Below are positions 18,363 to 27,503 of a DNA stretch of 43,760 bases, in pieces. Under the pieces are notes generated by a model. It was not told the DNA's origin. It made no database searches and saw only the letters and a list, made by a program, of their open reading frames with translations. Every line of letters starts with the position of its first letter. The stretch's first letter is position 1. The translations under genes were made by a program, and so were the position numbers. This DNA comes from Opitutia bacterium (lineage in GTDB: Bacteria; Verrucomicrobiota; Verrucomicrobiia; Opitutales; Opitutaceae): contig PMBT01000139.1 of the NCBI GenBank assembly GCA_003153035.1, positions 38,446-82,205 of the forward strand, in the 5' to 3' direction.

Positions 18363-18851
18363 CTATTCCTTCCGGGGCGGCTTCCCCCGGGGCTTATAGT
18401 CGTGCAGGCTATTATCGGAAGTCTTGCGGCCCTTGGAATCGTAGGTCGAAACGTTCTCCCAGGTCTCGGAGTTGCCGTTCTTGTCGGTCGTCGTGATCAC
18501 ATCGTGTTCGACGCGCGAGCCGTCGCGGTCGGTGATAGTATCGTGGGTATGGGTCCAGCTTCCGCCGTCGTTATGCCAGCCGCTGGAATCGACGCTGCCG
18601 TTCCCGGTGGTACTCTGACTATCCACGGTGCTGCCATCGGCGCGCTGGTCGAAAGTGTCGCGGTAATCCACCGTCTGCCCTTGGTTGGAGACCTGGTTGC
18701 TCTCATCAATGACATGCTGGGTTCCGTCGGTGCTGTGTCGATCGGTCAACTGGGCGTGGACCCACCAATCGTCTGCGCTCACGAGCGGCGCCGACGCGAG
18801 GAAGAGCAGGACCGGGAAGAACAGCCGGGAGGGGCGAAGCGGGGTGTTCAT
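18363..18851 (-). CDS. Small secreted protein rich in Asp, Ser, Thr and His, unknown
   Basis: A 162-residue protein beginning MNTPLRPSRLFFPVLLFLASA, a clear signal peptide. The mature part is very hydrophilic, without hydrophobic core segments, and shows a loose repeat of the form strand-turn-strand with DxDGS/DKNGN turns (TDRDGSRVEHDVITTTDKNG, ENVSTYDSKGRKTSDNS). It also has His/Trp pairs (SSGWHNDGGSWTHTHDTI). The turns resemble metal-stabilised or RHS-like hairpins but match no family I know. Its ATG overlaps the stop of the upstream gene (ATGA), so both are made from one message. Convergent with the RHS-like gene. Confidence 0.65.
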   Translation of the reverse strand: MNTPLRPSRLFFPVLLFLASAPLVSADDWWVHAQLTDRHSTDGTQHVIDESNQVSNQGQTVDYRDTFDQRADGSTVDSQSTTGNGSVDSSGWHNDGGSWTHTHDTITDRDGSRVEHDVITTTDKNGNSETWENVSTYDSKGRKTSDNSLHDYKPRGKPPRKE

Positions 18852-19318
18852 GGCAGGGGCTTCAGGGTTGAACCGACCTGTCTCAACTCGTTCTCTGCGG
18901 TTCGGCTGAGATAATCGAGATGGGTGAGCGCATGATAAGCGGGAGTTGGGGCCAGCCGGTAGACCGAGTAGATCCAGCCCCCGCTTTCGCGGCAGAAGCG
19001 CATTTCCTCGCCGGTCCCTCTCTTCTGGGGATCGGTGGCGACAATTCCGCGGATCTCGTCGACGCCCTTCGGGGGCAATGTCAGGACGCCCCCGTTGGGA
19101 AACGTGATTTGGGCCACCGGGGTCCGTTCGACCCAGAAATCCCTGCCTTCCTGCCACTTCTCTGGCACGGCGAGCTGGCATTGGCCCGCGGTGCTGGTCA
19201 CAAGCTTCCATCCCTTGGGCACGGAGGCCGGAAGGGAGAGGGAGTCGGCTACTCCGGATGCCGCCGGGATGAGGGAGAGGAGGAGGAACGCGCAGCGCGC
19301 ACGCAATCGACTGGTCAT
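18848..19318 (-). CDS. Small secreted protein of unknown function, first of an overlapping pair
   Basis: A 156-residue protein. The ATG chosen has AAGGAA 5 bases upstream and gives MTSRLRARCAFLLLSLIPAA, a signal peptide; the longer open frame upstream is not convincing. The mature part (about 130 residues) has alternating strands (PKGWKLVTSTAGQCQLAVPE, PVAQITFPNGGVLTLPP) and a closing segment with two long helices (ALTHLDYLSRTAENELRQVG). The pattern of a W-K-rich opening followed by PEKW resembles PsbP/DUF1795-like secreted folds, but the match is weak. Two Cys residues in the mature part could pair. Its stop overlaps the next start by four bases. Confidence 0.65.
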   Translation of the reverse strand: MTSRLRARCAFLLLSLIPAASGVADSLSLPASVPKGWKLVTSTAGQCQLAVPEKWQEGRDFWVERTPVAQITFPNGGVLTLPPKGVDEIRGIVATDPQKRGTGEEMRFCRESGGWIYSVYRLAPTPAYHALTHLDYLSRTAENELRQVGSTLKPLP

Positions 19319-19466
19319 GATGATTCCTTCGCGGATTGGGTTGTGGTCTCTCGGCCGGCCGGCCGGTCGAGCCCGAGAGCCCGATCGTGCTGGCAGGGGC
19401 GGCCGCAAGTCAGCCTTAGCAATTCCCGGGCAGATCTGCAAGTGCGCAACCCCGGGGTCGGCGGCG

Positions 19467-19967
19467 TCAGTCGTGCCTGGGGACAGGCGGCTGGGCGGCG
19501 CCGGGCACCTGCTTTACATCCGCTGCCGCCGCCGGCACGGGCCCGAGGTATTTTTTCAGGACGAGGTATTTCAGCTCGGTGTCGCCAACGTTGCGAATGC
19601 CATGCTCGTGCCAGGACGGGCAGTAGAAAAGCGTCATCGGGCCGGCGACCCTCCGCTCGCCGTCGAGATAGAACTCGGCGGTGCCCTCAACGACAAAGAA
19701 GAATTCGTCCTCGGCATGACGGTGCGGCGCGTGCGTGGCAAGACGCGGGCCAACCACGCTCAGCTTGACCGTGCTGCCGCCGGCGAAAGCGCTGTCGGCG
19801 AACCAGAATTGGTAGCCGACAGAGGTCTTGGCGACATTTGCGGGATCGAACGGCCGCACGCAGTTCGCGAGCGAATAGCCCGGCGCTGGCGTGCCCGCAT
19901 CCGCCGCATAGATCGCGGCGGAAAAAACAAGGAGCGAAACGAGTGCAAGGGAAGCAGTGAGTTTCAT
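19467..19967 (-). CDS. Secreted cupin-domain protein
   Basis: A 166-residue protein with a signal peptide (MKLTASLALVSLLVFSAAIYA) and a single cupin domain. Cupin motif 1 is seen as THAPHRHAEDEFFFVVEG (metal ligands H82, H84 and E88) and motif 2 as PSWHEHGIRNVG (H122). Such small cupins bind a divalent metal and serve as isomerases, dioxygenases or sugar/ligand-binding proteins; many are of unknown role. It is monocistronic by position, with 148 bases before the next minus-strand gene and a long divergent region upstream. All four expected metal ligands are present, so it is likely active or ligand-binding. The substrate cannot be told. Confidence 0.85.
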   Translation of the reverse strand: MKLTASLALVSLLVFSAAIYAADAGTPAPGYSLANCVRPFDPANVAKTSVGYQFWFADSAFAGGSTVKLSVVGPRLATHAPHRHAEDEFFFVVEGTAEFYLDGERRVAGPMTLFYCPSWHEHGIRNVGDTELKYLVLKKYLGPVPAAAADVKQVPGAAQPPVPRHD

Positions 19968-20373
19968 GAGCGATGCAGGTGGCGGGGATGGCTCCGGTTT
20001 GGAATGCTATGACAAGGTCCCAAGCGAACACAAAACCGCCTCCGCAGCGAAGCCAAACTTCACCGCCATTCGCGCGGGAATCGACGTTTCATGGGATCAG
20101 CAGTTGTCGCTCGCCCGCGGCCACGGGCGAATCGATGGGGCATGCTGGCAGCCGGGGTTGAGTTGGCGAGCGAGCGAACCCGCGCGCTGGGACCACCTGG
20201 GATGACTGGATGACGGCCGTGAGATTATGGCCAACCGAGCCGGGTAATATCCCATTCCTGACATCAACTTTATCGTTGGTCTGCGGTTCGAACGGTCAGG
20301 CGGTTCGCACGCGCCGCCTTGCCTTCATTCTCGCGCCGCGTTGACTGGTAACCGGCAGGCTTCGAATCAATGA
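19968..20373. other. Intergenic region upstream of the methyltransferase remnant
   Basis: About 400 bases without a convincing gene. It should hold the cupin promoter (minus strand). At 20111-20130 there is a perfect 7-bp inverted repeat (TCGCCCG, 6-base loop, CGGGCGA) without a T-run. Short frames here look random. Confidence 0.4.
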
Positions 20374-20574
20374 TTGCCGACTGCGCACGCTGCTTCAGTA
20401 CGCTGGCCACCGACACCCGGTGGCGGAAATCTGCCGTGGACGATCGCCGCCAGGTTGCTGCTTGCGCCGGAGTCGTTCGACCATGTGGTATGTTTCAATG
20501 TCTTTCCCCATCTCGTGACGCCGTCCGCCCTTTCGCTTGAACTCGCTCCTTTGCATCCTCATGGCCATGCCTGA
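20374..20574 (+). pseudogene. Remnant of a class I SAM-dependent methyltransferase
   Basis: This 66-codon frame ends with a stretch that reads like the middle of a class I methyltransferase: PESFDHVVCFNVFPHLV corresponds to the strand-4 motif (FD-x-V-x-C-x-x-x-FPH), followed by [15 protein letters not shown], a worn form of the usual ALxELaRVLkPGG. The SAM-binding glycine loop (motif I) that should lie about 60 residues earlier is not found in any frame upstream, and the C-terminal half is gone. I read it as a decayed gene. It overlaps the start of the small membrane protein downstream; methyltransferases of this type are sometimes paired with ECF-type membrane components, which would explain the position. 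Confidence 0.45.
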
Positions 20575-21142
20575 ACCATCCTCGGCCGGCGTCAGCCGGC
20601 CCGCCCGCTTCCTGACTCTTTCCCTCGGGCATGAACTTGGGATTCTGCTGTCTCTGTCGGTGATGTTTCCGTTCATGATTCATGTCATCCCGGTGCCCGA
20701 GAATGCGCAATTGGGTCCGCGGCTGCTGCCGATGTTCTATGCTCCGCTGCTGGCGACCCTCTGGGGACGCCCCCGGTCGGCACTGGTGGTCGCGCTGTTG
20801 GCGCCGTGGCTCAACTGGGCCTTGATCTCGCATCCGTCACCGCCCGGCGCGATCGTGATGATGGTTCAACTGCTGGGTTTTGTGTACGTGCTGCGGGCCT
20901 TGTTGACCGGCATGGGCGTACACTGGTTTCTCGCCGTCCCGGCCTATTTCTCCGGCTTGGCCGCCTCGGTGCTGGCGACAGGCATCTTTCCCGCCTTGAT
21001 TGGTGGCCGGGAGGCGCTGGCGTGGGCGGCCCGAAGCGTGGCGATCGGCCTGCCCGGCATCGTCATTCTCCTCCTGCTCAACTGGCTCGTGCTCCGATAT
21101 TACCCACCGGGCACCGGCGGTGGCGGTCCGATCGCCGCCTGA
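20561..21142 (+). CDS. Small polytopic membrane protein, possibly ECF-transporter S-component-like
   Basis: A 193-residue protein with five or six hydrophobic segments: [87 protein letters not shown] and [20 protein letters not shown]. Size and helix number are like the substrate-binding (S) subunits of energy-coupling-factor transporters or related small carriers, but no vitamin-specific motif is visible. The start could be the ATG used here, the ATG six bases later or a TTG upstream. It follows a methyltransferase remnant and precedes the SOD gene by 154 bases on the same strand. Confidence 0.7.
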   Translation: MAMPEPSSAGVSRPARFLTLSLGHELGILLSLSVMFPFMIHVIPVPENAQLGPRLLPMFYAPLLATLWGRPRSALVVALLAPWLNWALISHPSPPGAIVMMVQLLGFVYVLRALLTGMGVHWFLAVPAYFSGLAASVLATGIFPALIGGREALAWAARSVAIGLPGIVILLLLNWLVLRYYPPGTGGGGPIAA

Positions 21143-21296
21143 TCTTGGGGGAGATTCGGGCCGGGGTGGCCTGCCTGGTCGTTTGGGGCGCAGTTTCGCC
21201 CGGATGCCGCGAATGGGTGTTGCCTCGAGCCTTCGCTGCGTGATCCGACCAAGGGACGGCCGCTTGCGTCTTTGCGGGAGGCCGTTAGTTTATCGG

Positions 21297-22079
21297 ATGA
21301 ATCCTCGTTTTCGCCCGGCATTTTCGCGCCGCGATGCCATCAAGACCCTCGGAGGCGGCGCTGCCCTGCTCGGTTTGGGGGCTTTTTCCCTGCGATCCGC
21401 CGCCGCCGCGCCGGAGAGTCCGGCCGCTAGCTCCGGGATGGAGGCCATGACGTCGCCGCCGCTGACGCAGCCCTTCGCGCTGCCCAAGCTCGCCTACGCC
21501 TACGAAGCGCTCGAACCGCACATCGACGCGCGCACGATGGAGATTCACTACACAAAGCACCATCAGGCTTATATCACCAATGCCAACAAGGCGCTCGCCG
21601 ATTATCCCGACCTGCAAAAGCTTTCCGCCGGCGAGATCCTGAAGAACCTCGGCACCGTGCCCGAAGAGATCCGGACGACGCTGCGCAACAATGTCGGCGG
21701 CCACGCGAATCATTCGTTCTTCTGGCAGGTGATCGGTCCGAATGCCGGCGGCGTGCCAGCCGGCGAACTGGGCGAGGCCATCACCAAGGCGTTCGGCTCG
21801 TTCGATGGACTCAAGACAGAGTTCGCTGATGCCGCCCTGAAGCGTTTCGGCAGCGGCTGGGCGTGGCTCAACGTGAAAGGTGGCGCCCTGAAGATTCATT
21901 CAACCGCCAACCAGGACTCGCCGATCAGCGATGGGGCAACGCCCGTTCTCGGGCTCGATGTCTGGGAGCACGCCTACTATCTGCGCTATCAGAACCGCCG
22001 GGCGGACTATGTCGCGGCGTTCTGGAATGTGGTCAATTGGGCCCAGGCGGACGCCAACTTCCGCGTGGCGCGTCTCTAG
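21297..22079 (+). CDS. sodA: Superoxide dismutase, Mn/Fe type, with Tat signal
   Basis: Dismutes superoxide to oxygen and hydrogen peroxide. The 260-residue protein starts with a twin-arginine signal ([20 protein letters not shown]), so it should be folded with its metal in the cytoplasm and then exported by Tat. The SOD domain (about 60-260) has all four metal ligands: H84 in [10 protein letters not shown]139 in [11 protein letters not shown]221 and H225 in [10 protein letters not shown]. The Gly-rich GGHANH and the Gln in NQDSP are typical of the Mn-type, though cambialistic use cannot be excluded. Export distinguishes it from the usual cytoplasmic enzyme and suggests protection of the envelope. 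It ends 26 bases from the convergent aldo/keto reductase gene. Confidence 0.95.
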   Translation: MNPRFRPAFSRRDAIKTLGGGAALLGLGAFSLRSAAAAPESPAASSGMEAMTSPPLTQPFALPKLAYAYEALEPHIDARTMEIHYTKHHQAYITNANKALADYPDLQKLSAGEILKNLGTVPEEIRTTLRNNVGGHANHSFFWQVIGPNAGGVPAGELGEAITKAFGSFDGLKTEFADAALKRFGSGWAWLNVKGGALKIHSTANQDSPISDGATPVLGLDVWEHAYYLRYQNRRADYVAAFWNVVNWAQADANFRVARL

Positions 22080-22105
22080 GGACGGCGCGCTCCGCGTTTG
22101 GCCGT

Positions 22106-23119
22106 TCACCGGTTGACCGCCGCCATCGCCTGCGCGTTGTAGCGGTCCCCGGCGGCTGAGCCGGGCGGCAGCACCACGTCGATCTCACGCAGCTCCGCCG
22201 GGGTGAGAACGACACCTGCCGCCGCGAGATTCTCGTCCACGTATCTCAGCTGTTTCGTTCCGGGAATCGGCACGATGTCCGGACCCTGCGCCAGCACCCA
22301 GGCGAGCGCGAGCTGGCTCGGCCTGCATCCCTTGCGTTGCGCCAGCTCCACGATCTTCGCCACGAGGTCCAGGTTCTTCCGGAAGTTATCCCCCTGGAAA
22401 CGCGGATGATTCCGCCGGTAGTCGTCGGACGGAAGATCTTCGAATGTGTTGAATCGCCCGGTGAGAAAACCGCGGCCGAGCGGGCTGTAAGCGACGAACC
22501 CGATGCCGAGCTTGCGCACCGTCGACCGCACCTCGCGCTCCGGATCGCGACTCCACAGCGAATACTCTGTTTGCAGCGCCGCGATCGGGTGCACTTTGGC
22601 GGCGCGGCGAATCGTCGCCGGCGCGGCCTCCGACAGCCCGAGGTGCCGCACCTTGCCCGCTGCTACGAGTCCGGCCATCGCACCCACCGTGTCCTCGATC
22701 GGCACCTGCGGATCGACGCGGTGCTGGTAGTAGAGATCGATGGTCTCGACGTTGAGCCGCTTGAGACTGGCGTCGCAGCACTGGCGCACATAGGCCGGAT
22801 CGCCCCGCACGCCGAGGAATTCGCCCTTCGGTCCGCGGACATTGCCGAATTTCGTCGCAAGCACGACCGCGTTGCGCCGGCCGGCGATCGCGCGGCCCAC
22901 CAGTTCCTCGTTGCGCCCCGAGCCATACATGTCGGCGGTGTCCAGAAAGTTGCCGCCCGCGTCGAGGTAGCGATGGATGACCCGGATCGATTCTCGATCG
23001 TCCATCTGGCTGGGCGCGTAGAATTCGCTCATGCCCATGCAACCCAGTCCGATTGCTGTCACCTCCGGCCCTTGAGCCCCGAGGCGGCGGTGTGATGCTC
23101 TGCTGATCGGCGAAATCAT
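22106..23119 (-). CDS. Aldo/keto reductase
   Basis: NADPH-dependent reductase of small carbonyl compounds, 337 residues, cytoplasmic (no signal peptide). The beta/alpha barrel shows the full catalytic tetrad: D60 and Y65 in [10 protein letters not shown]90 in VLATKFG and H133 in LYYQHRVD. The cofactor end is seen in [11 protein letters not shown] and in [20 protein letters not shown]. Length and motifs fit the YhdN/IolS-like group (AKR11/13-type). The ATG used is the first in frame; a TTG lies three codons before it. It is convergent with SOD. Substrate unknown, as usual for the family. Confidence 0.95.
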   Translation of the reverse strand: MISPISRASHRRLGAQGPEVTAIGLGCMGMSEFYAPSQMDDRESIRVIHRYLDAGGNFLDTADMYGSGRNEELVGRAIAGRRNAVVLATKFGNVRGPKGEFLGVRGDPAYVRQCCDASLKRLNVETIDLYYQHRVDPQVPIEDTVGAMAGLVAAGKVRHLGLSEAAPATIRRAAKVHPIAALQTEYSLWSRDPEREVRSTVRKLGIGFVAYSPLGRGFLTGRFNTFEDLPSDDYRRNHPRFQGDNFRKNLDLVAKIVELAQRKGCRPSQLALAWVLAQGPDIVPIPGTKQLRYVDENLAAAGVVLTPAELREIDVVLPPGSAAGDRYNAQAMAAVNR

Positions 23120-23202
23120 GCCGCACAATAAGGCGGTTCGGCGCGCAACTTCAAATCCAGTTTCGTTTTCCCTCGTTCAGCCACCGCGGGGGGATGGCGG
23201 CC

Positions 23203-24339
23203 TTACTCCCGCATCGGCGTTCGCGTCAGGTTCCACGTGATGATACCGCCGAAATCATCCTTATCGCTGCCCTGAAGCTCGCCATCCTTGCCCAGGGAAC
23301 AGTGAACGGTCTTGATCGATTTCCGGATCTTCCAGGGCTGCTCCATCGGCTCAGGGTTGCTGTCCGTGGCTTTCGCACACCCGCCATCGAAATGCTTGTG
23401 CTCTGTGATCTTCATCGTGCCCTCGATCTCCGGCACGTCCAAGGCGATATCGTACCTGCCATTGGCGAGCGATATCGAGACATTGGCCTCGCAGCTTGAA
23501 CTCGCATGATTCTCCCAAAGCAACGTGTGCCTCCAGCCTGCGCTCTTCCAAACGGGCGTGTGCACGATGGAATTGCGCCCGCAGTCGATTCGGATAGTCG
23601 CCACTTCTTCCGAATTGTACGAGTTGTTTGCAACGATCGTGGCCTGCGGCCGACTGGTCCATCCAATATGGATCGTGACGTCGTAGTTATTGGAAGTAAT
23701 CGAAGTCGTGGTAGCCGTCCCCGTATCGAGTCCGACCACCGTGCCCTTGGTTGTTTCGTTCTTTTCTTCAGCCAGGTGATACGTAATGGTGCCCGTCCAA
23801 CGGTTGGTCGGATTGCATTTCTCCTTCGAAAACTGAGAAAGACTGCTCAGACTGTCTACAAACTGCGTTGCCATCGCCTTGATGGCATCGTATGCAGCCT
23901 CGCCGCCGCTCGTGATGTTGGTGCGATTCGCCTGGGTCTGGAGGGGGGTCGTGGTCGTGTCAACCATCGACGCTTTCAAGCTTAGCTGGCCCGAGCCGAG
24001 CTCCGAGACCGTGAGGGAAATAAAGTATTTTGCGCCGACCGAACCGGCGATATCCTTCAGTTCTGCATCTCCTATATCCCCACCCATCAACTCTCTCTGT
24101 CGGTCCCAATCCAACACCGCGCCGACATCTGCCGCACTCGTCGTCTGGGCGCACGGATATTTGTCCCGGAGCTGCTGGCTAACCTGGGCCTCGAAGGAGT
24201 CGGCGAACAATTTCGTTTCTCCTCCTGCTGACGCCGGCTTCGTGGCCGTATTGATGAAAACCGTCACAGGTTTGCTCTGAGACAGGGCCATCATCGGGGC
24301 GAGAAGAACGCTGCAAAACAGAATATATCGGGTCTTCAT
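23203..24339 (-). CDS. Secreted protein with CsgG/LpoB-like N-terminal part, AT-rich
   Basis: A 378-residue secreted protein. AGGA lies 6 bases before the ATG, and the product opens MKTRYILFCSVLLAPMMALS, a signal peptide. Residues about 24-170 have the look of the CsgG/LpoB/TolB-N fold: a first strand PVTVFINTATKP, then DSFEAQVSQQLRDK, then VGAKYFISLTVSELG and LSLKASMVDTTTTPLQT. The remaining 200 residues are beta-rich with several Cys, and the segments WTGTITYHL and GGIITWNLTR at the two ends look like related edge strands of one sandwich. By eye the gene is clearly more AT-rich than its neighbours, which suggests recent acquisition. Function unknown. Confidence 0.75.
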   Translation of the reverse strand: MKTRYILFCSVLLAPMMALSQSKPVTVFINTATKPASAGGETKLFADSFEAQVSQQLRDKYPCAQTTSAADVGAVLDWDRQRELMGGDIGDAELKDIAGSVGAKYFISLTVSELGSGQLSLKASMVDTTTTPLQTQANRTNITSGGEAAYDAIKAMATQFVDSLSSLSQFSKEKCNPTNRWTGTITYHLAEEKNETTKGTVVGLDTGTATTTSITSNNYDVTIHIGWTSRPQATIVANNSYNSEEVATIRIDCGRNSIVHTPVWKSAGWRHTLLWENHASSSCEANVSISLANGRYDIALDVPEIEGTMKITEHKHFDGGCAKATDSNPEPMEQPWKIRKSIKTVHCSLGKDGELQGSDKDDFGGIITWNLTRTPMRE

Positions 24340-24950
24340 GTCTATTCCTGGGTGGAGCCCACGGCCGGTGTTTACTGATGGGAATTAAATCCGGAGGGGC
24401 GGAAAGGCGTCTATCCCATTAATGAGCCGCCTAGTCAAATCCAACGCGCGAGGACCCGGCATGGCGGTGATTCTTTTCGCAGGGTAAGCCCGATATCTGG
24501 ACGACGTTCCGACGCCAGGTCGCGATTGAATCAGTACCTCAACAGTTCGATCCGAGACCCTCCGCCACCGGGCTGCGCCGGCCCCATCCGCTCTCGTCCA
24601 TCCGCGGGCAGTCCCGTTTCCGCACCACACCACAGCTCTGGAAATTGACACACCCGACCGGCCTCGCCAGCCTCCATCCTCGTAACGCCCAGCCTGGAAC
24701 CGCCTTCTCCCCCCGGTTCCCTCCTGGTTGTCCTCCGCCGTGAGTCCCTCTCCTCCCGCCCTCCATCCCCTCCGAACCAGCCGGCCCGCTGCGGCGCGAA
24801 TCCAGTTTCCCATTACTTGACGCATCCGGGAAAATGAACGGAACATTGCCAGGGGAAAACTCGATTCAGAATTCCACCATTCCTTCCTTACCCTCGCGGC
24901 ATCCATAACGGGGCTGCGCGAGAAAACGGAATCTCACCAAGGAAAACGTC
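24340..24950. other. Divergent intergenic region with a pyrimidine-rich stretch
   Basis: About 610 bases between the divergent CsgG-like gene and the GH2 gene. No convincing gene: the one long minus-strand frame (24385-24906) has a random, Arg/Gly-rich product with no start signal. From about 24665 to 24780 the plus strand is strongly pyrimidine-rich. AAGGA lies 8 bases before the GH2 ATG. I see no clear promoter boxes. Confidence 0.5.
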
Positions 24951-27320
24951 ATGCGAAATCACACGATCGGCGCTTTTGGGATACTCGCAGTGTTGCTGTT
25001 TTTTGTGGCCGGCAATGTCCAGGCGACTCCCACCGAGCGGCTGGAGGGAAGGTATCTCAAAAGCCGCCTCAAGCTGCGGATCGATGAAGACTGGAAGGTC
25101 CGGAGGGGAAATATCTCCGGCGCGGAGGCCCCGGCTTTCGATGATTCCGGCTGGGCCACGACGAGTGTTCCGCACGACATGAGCATCACCCTGGTCAGCA
25201 CGACCGATAGTGATCCTGGCGCTATGGGTTGGTACCGGAAACATTTCACGCTTCCTCCTGGGTTTGCCGGGAAAAAAGTCATCGTCCAGTTCGACGGCGT
25301 CTATCATGACTCCAAGATCTACCTGAACGGCACCCAGGTCGGCAGCCAGCGGTTCGGGTATGTCAGCTTCTCTTGCGATCTGACGCCGTGCCTTCACGCC
25401 ACGGGCGACAATGTGCTGGCGGTATTTGTGGACAACCAGACGAGCCGCCGTTCGCACTTCTATTCCGGGACCGGCATTTATCGCCATGTATGGCTCATCG
25501 CGACCGACATGGTCCAAATCAAGAACTGGGGAACCGCCGTGACCACCCCCAAGGTGGCGGTGGCACAATCGCAGATCCGAGTCCAAACGGAGGTGGTGAA
25601 CGATCTGGCGGCCCCGCAGACGCGCAATCTGGAAACGACGATCTACGATGAAGACGGCCGCGCCCTGCAGACGGTCTCCACCCCCATTACGGTCGAGGCG
25701 AGAAGCTCGACGACCTGCGCGCAAACACTGTCCCTTGCCGCCTGTAAACTCTGGTCGCCCTCGACCCCGGTGCGCTACTATGCCTATTCGAGGATTTTGA
25801 ACAACACGACGCCGACCGATGACTACATCAGCCCGTTCGGCATCCGGGAGTTGACGTATTCGGCGACCGGGGGCTTGGCCATCAACGGCGTGCCGACCAA
25901 GCTGAAGGGCGTCTGCATCCATCATACGTTGGTTCCGGCCGGGGCCGCCGTGCCCGATGCCATGTGGGAGCGGACCATCAAGGAGCTGCTGGCTTCCGGA
26001 TGCACTTCCATTCGGACGTCGCATAATCCGCAGAGCCCGGAATTCTATGACTATTGCGACCAATTGGGCATGATGGTCATGGATGAATGGTGCGACAAAT
26101 GGTCCAAGACCAACGCCGGTTCGTTCTATGCGGATTTTGACCAGGTCTGGCCAAAGGACCTCACCTCGTTCATCGAACGGGACCGAAACCATCCCAGCAT
26201 CGTGATCTGGAGCCTGGGCAATGAGGTCGCCGCCGAGCCGAAGATACCTGATTACATCCCCAACACGCTCAAGTTGCTGGTGCCCTTTGCCAGGAAACTC
26301 GACAACTCCCGCCCCTACACGCATGCCTGCGTGGCGGGATGGAACGATGCCCCCGGTTTCGCCGCCCTCGCCGAGGTCGAGGATCTCGTTGGCGTCAATT
26401 ACCAGGATTTCCTCTACGACGCGATCCATGTGAAGAACCCCAACGCCGTGATCGTCGGCACCGAACAGGACCCGTATTCAGTCCCCCGCACCAATGTTCC
26501 CACCTGGTATGCGGTGCGCAACACGCCCTACGTCATCGGTCACCATCTGTGGACGGGGGTGGATTACCTCGGCGAGAGCAAGCGGAGCCTGGGTGGTGAG
26601 AGCGGTTTCCTCGACAACTGCATCTTCCGCAAATCGTGGTTCTACTACCAGCAAAGCCAGTGGAGCGAGTCGCCCATGGTCCATATCACCATCGGCAACG
26701 GCACGGGCAACGGGCGCGCCATGCCAGTTCTGGCCGAGAATTGGAACCAGACCGGACCGGTCGACGTCGTCACCTATACCAATTGCGAGAGCGTCGATCT
26801 CTACGTCAATGCCACCAGGATGGGGACCCAGAAATCGAGCGATTTCGCCAAGACCGGCGTGATGCAATGGACGAACGTCCCCTGGCAGGCCGGCATGATC
26901 CGGGCGATCGGCAGGAATGGCAGCAACGAGGTGGCCACGGACAGCATCAAAACCGTGGGCGCGCCTGCGACACTCATGCTCAAACCCGATCGGACCGCCC
27001 TCGAGGCCGATGGGAACGATGTCTCCTGCATCGAAGTCGATGTCTGCGATGCGGACAACAACTCGATCATCACCGCCGACAATCCGGTCCAGTTCACTAT
27101 GACCGGCCCGGGACGGAGCGTTGGCATCGCCAGCAGCGACTGGACGAGCAATGAGCCGTTCAAGGGCACCAGGCGGAAAGCGTATAAGGGGAAAGTGCTC
27201 ATCGTCATCCAATCGACTCTGGTTCCCGGAACGATCGGCCTGACCGTGACCTCACCGGGTCTGCCCCCGGCCACTTTGACCTTAAGCACCAATCGCTTGT
27301 TAGCCATGTCCCAAAAATGA
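24951..27320 (+). CDS. GH2 beta-galactosidase-type enzyme with DUF4982-like and Ig-like tail, secreted
   Basis: A 789-residue secreted exo-glycosidase of family 2. AAGGA lies 8 bases upstream of the ATG, and MRNHTIGAFGILAVLLFFVAG is the signal peptide. Parts in order: sugar-binding jelly roll (about 45-190, GWYRKHFTLP, YSGTGIYRHVWL), Ig-like domain (about 195-295), TIM barrel (about 300-580) with acid/base E425 in WSLGNEV and probable nucleophile E505 in IVGTEQDPYS, then a DUF4982-like unit (VVTYTNCESVDLYVNATRMG) and a C-terminal Ig-like domain. The sequence around the nucleophile is less usual than the common GSE motif, so its identity is somewhat less sure than that of E425. It is followed by a GH35-like gene, together suggesting attack on galactose-bearing side chains. 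Confidence 0.93.
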   Translation: MRNHTIGAFGILAVLLFFVAGNVQATPTERLEGRYLKSRLKLRIDEDWKVRRGNISGAEAPAFDDSGWATTSVPHDMSITLVSTTDSDPGAMGWYRKHFTLPPGFAGKKVIVQFDGVYHDSKIYLNGTQVGSQRFGYVSFSCDLTPCLHATGDNVLAVFVDNQTSRRSHFYSGTGIYRHVWLIATDMVQIKNWGTAVTTPKVAVAQSQIRVQTEVVNDLAAPQTRNLETTIYDEDGRALQTVSTPITVEARSSTTCAQTLSLAACKLWSPSTPVRYYAYSRILNNTTPTDDYISPFGIRELTYSATGGLAINGVPTKLKGVCIHHTLVPAGAAVPDAMWERTIKELLASGCTSIRTSHNPQSPEFYDYCDQLGMMVMDEWCDKWSKTNAGSFYADFDQVWPKDLTSFIERDRNHPSIVIWSLGNEVAAEPKIPDYIPNTLKLLVPFARKLDNSRPYTHACVAGWNDAPGFAALAEVEDLVGVNYQDFLYDAIHVKNPNAVIVGTEQDPYSVPRTNVPTWYAVRNTPYVIGHHLWTGVDYLGESKRSLGGESGFLDNCIFRKSWFYYQQSQWSESPMVHITIGNGTGNGRAMPVLAENWNQTGPVDVVTYTNCESVDLYVNATRMGTQKSSDFAKTGVMQWTNVPWQAGMIRAIGRNGSNEVATDSIKTVGAPATLMLKPDRTALEADGNDVSCIEVDVCDADNNSIITADNPVQFTMTGPGRSVGIASSDWTSNEPFKGTRRKAYKGKVLIVIQSTLVPGTIGLTVTSPGLPPATLTLSTNRLLAMSQK

Positions 27321-27503
27321 TCGCGCGAACGAATCGGCCGCCCCCCTTCCCTCACCCAATCCCCTTCTGCGACTCGGAAAGTCTTATCCGCGTTGACCAC
27401 CTGCGCGTTGAGCGGTAACCTCAATTTCTAACCCTACCCCCAACCTAGGCGCGGCTGCCGATCCGCGGCCGCGACCTTCACTCACAAAGCAGGAATGCCG
27501 AAG

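Noticed and set aside
24385-24906. Minus-strand frame of 173 codons in the divergent region
   Set aside because: Arg/Gly/Trp-rich random product, no ribosome site, no family.
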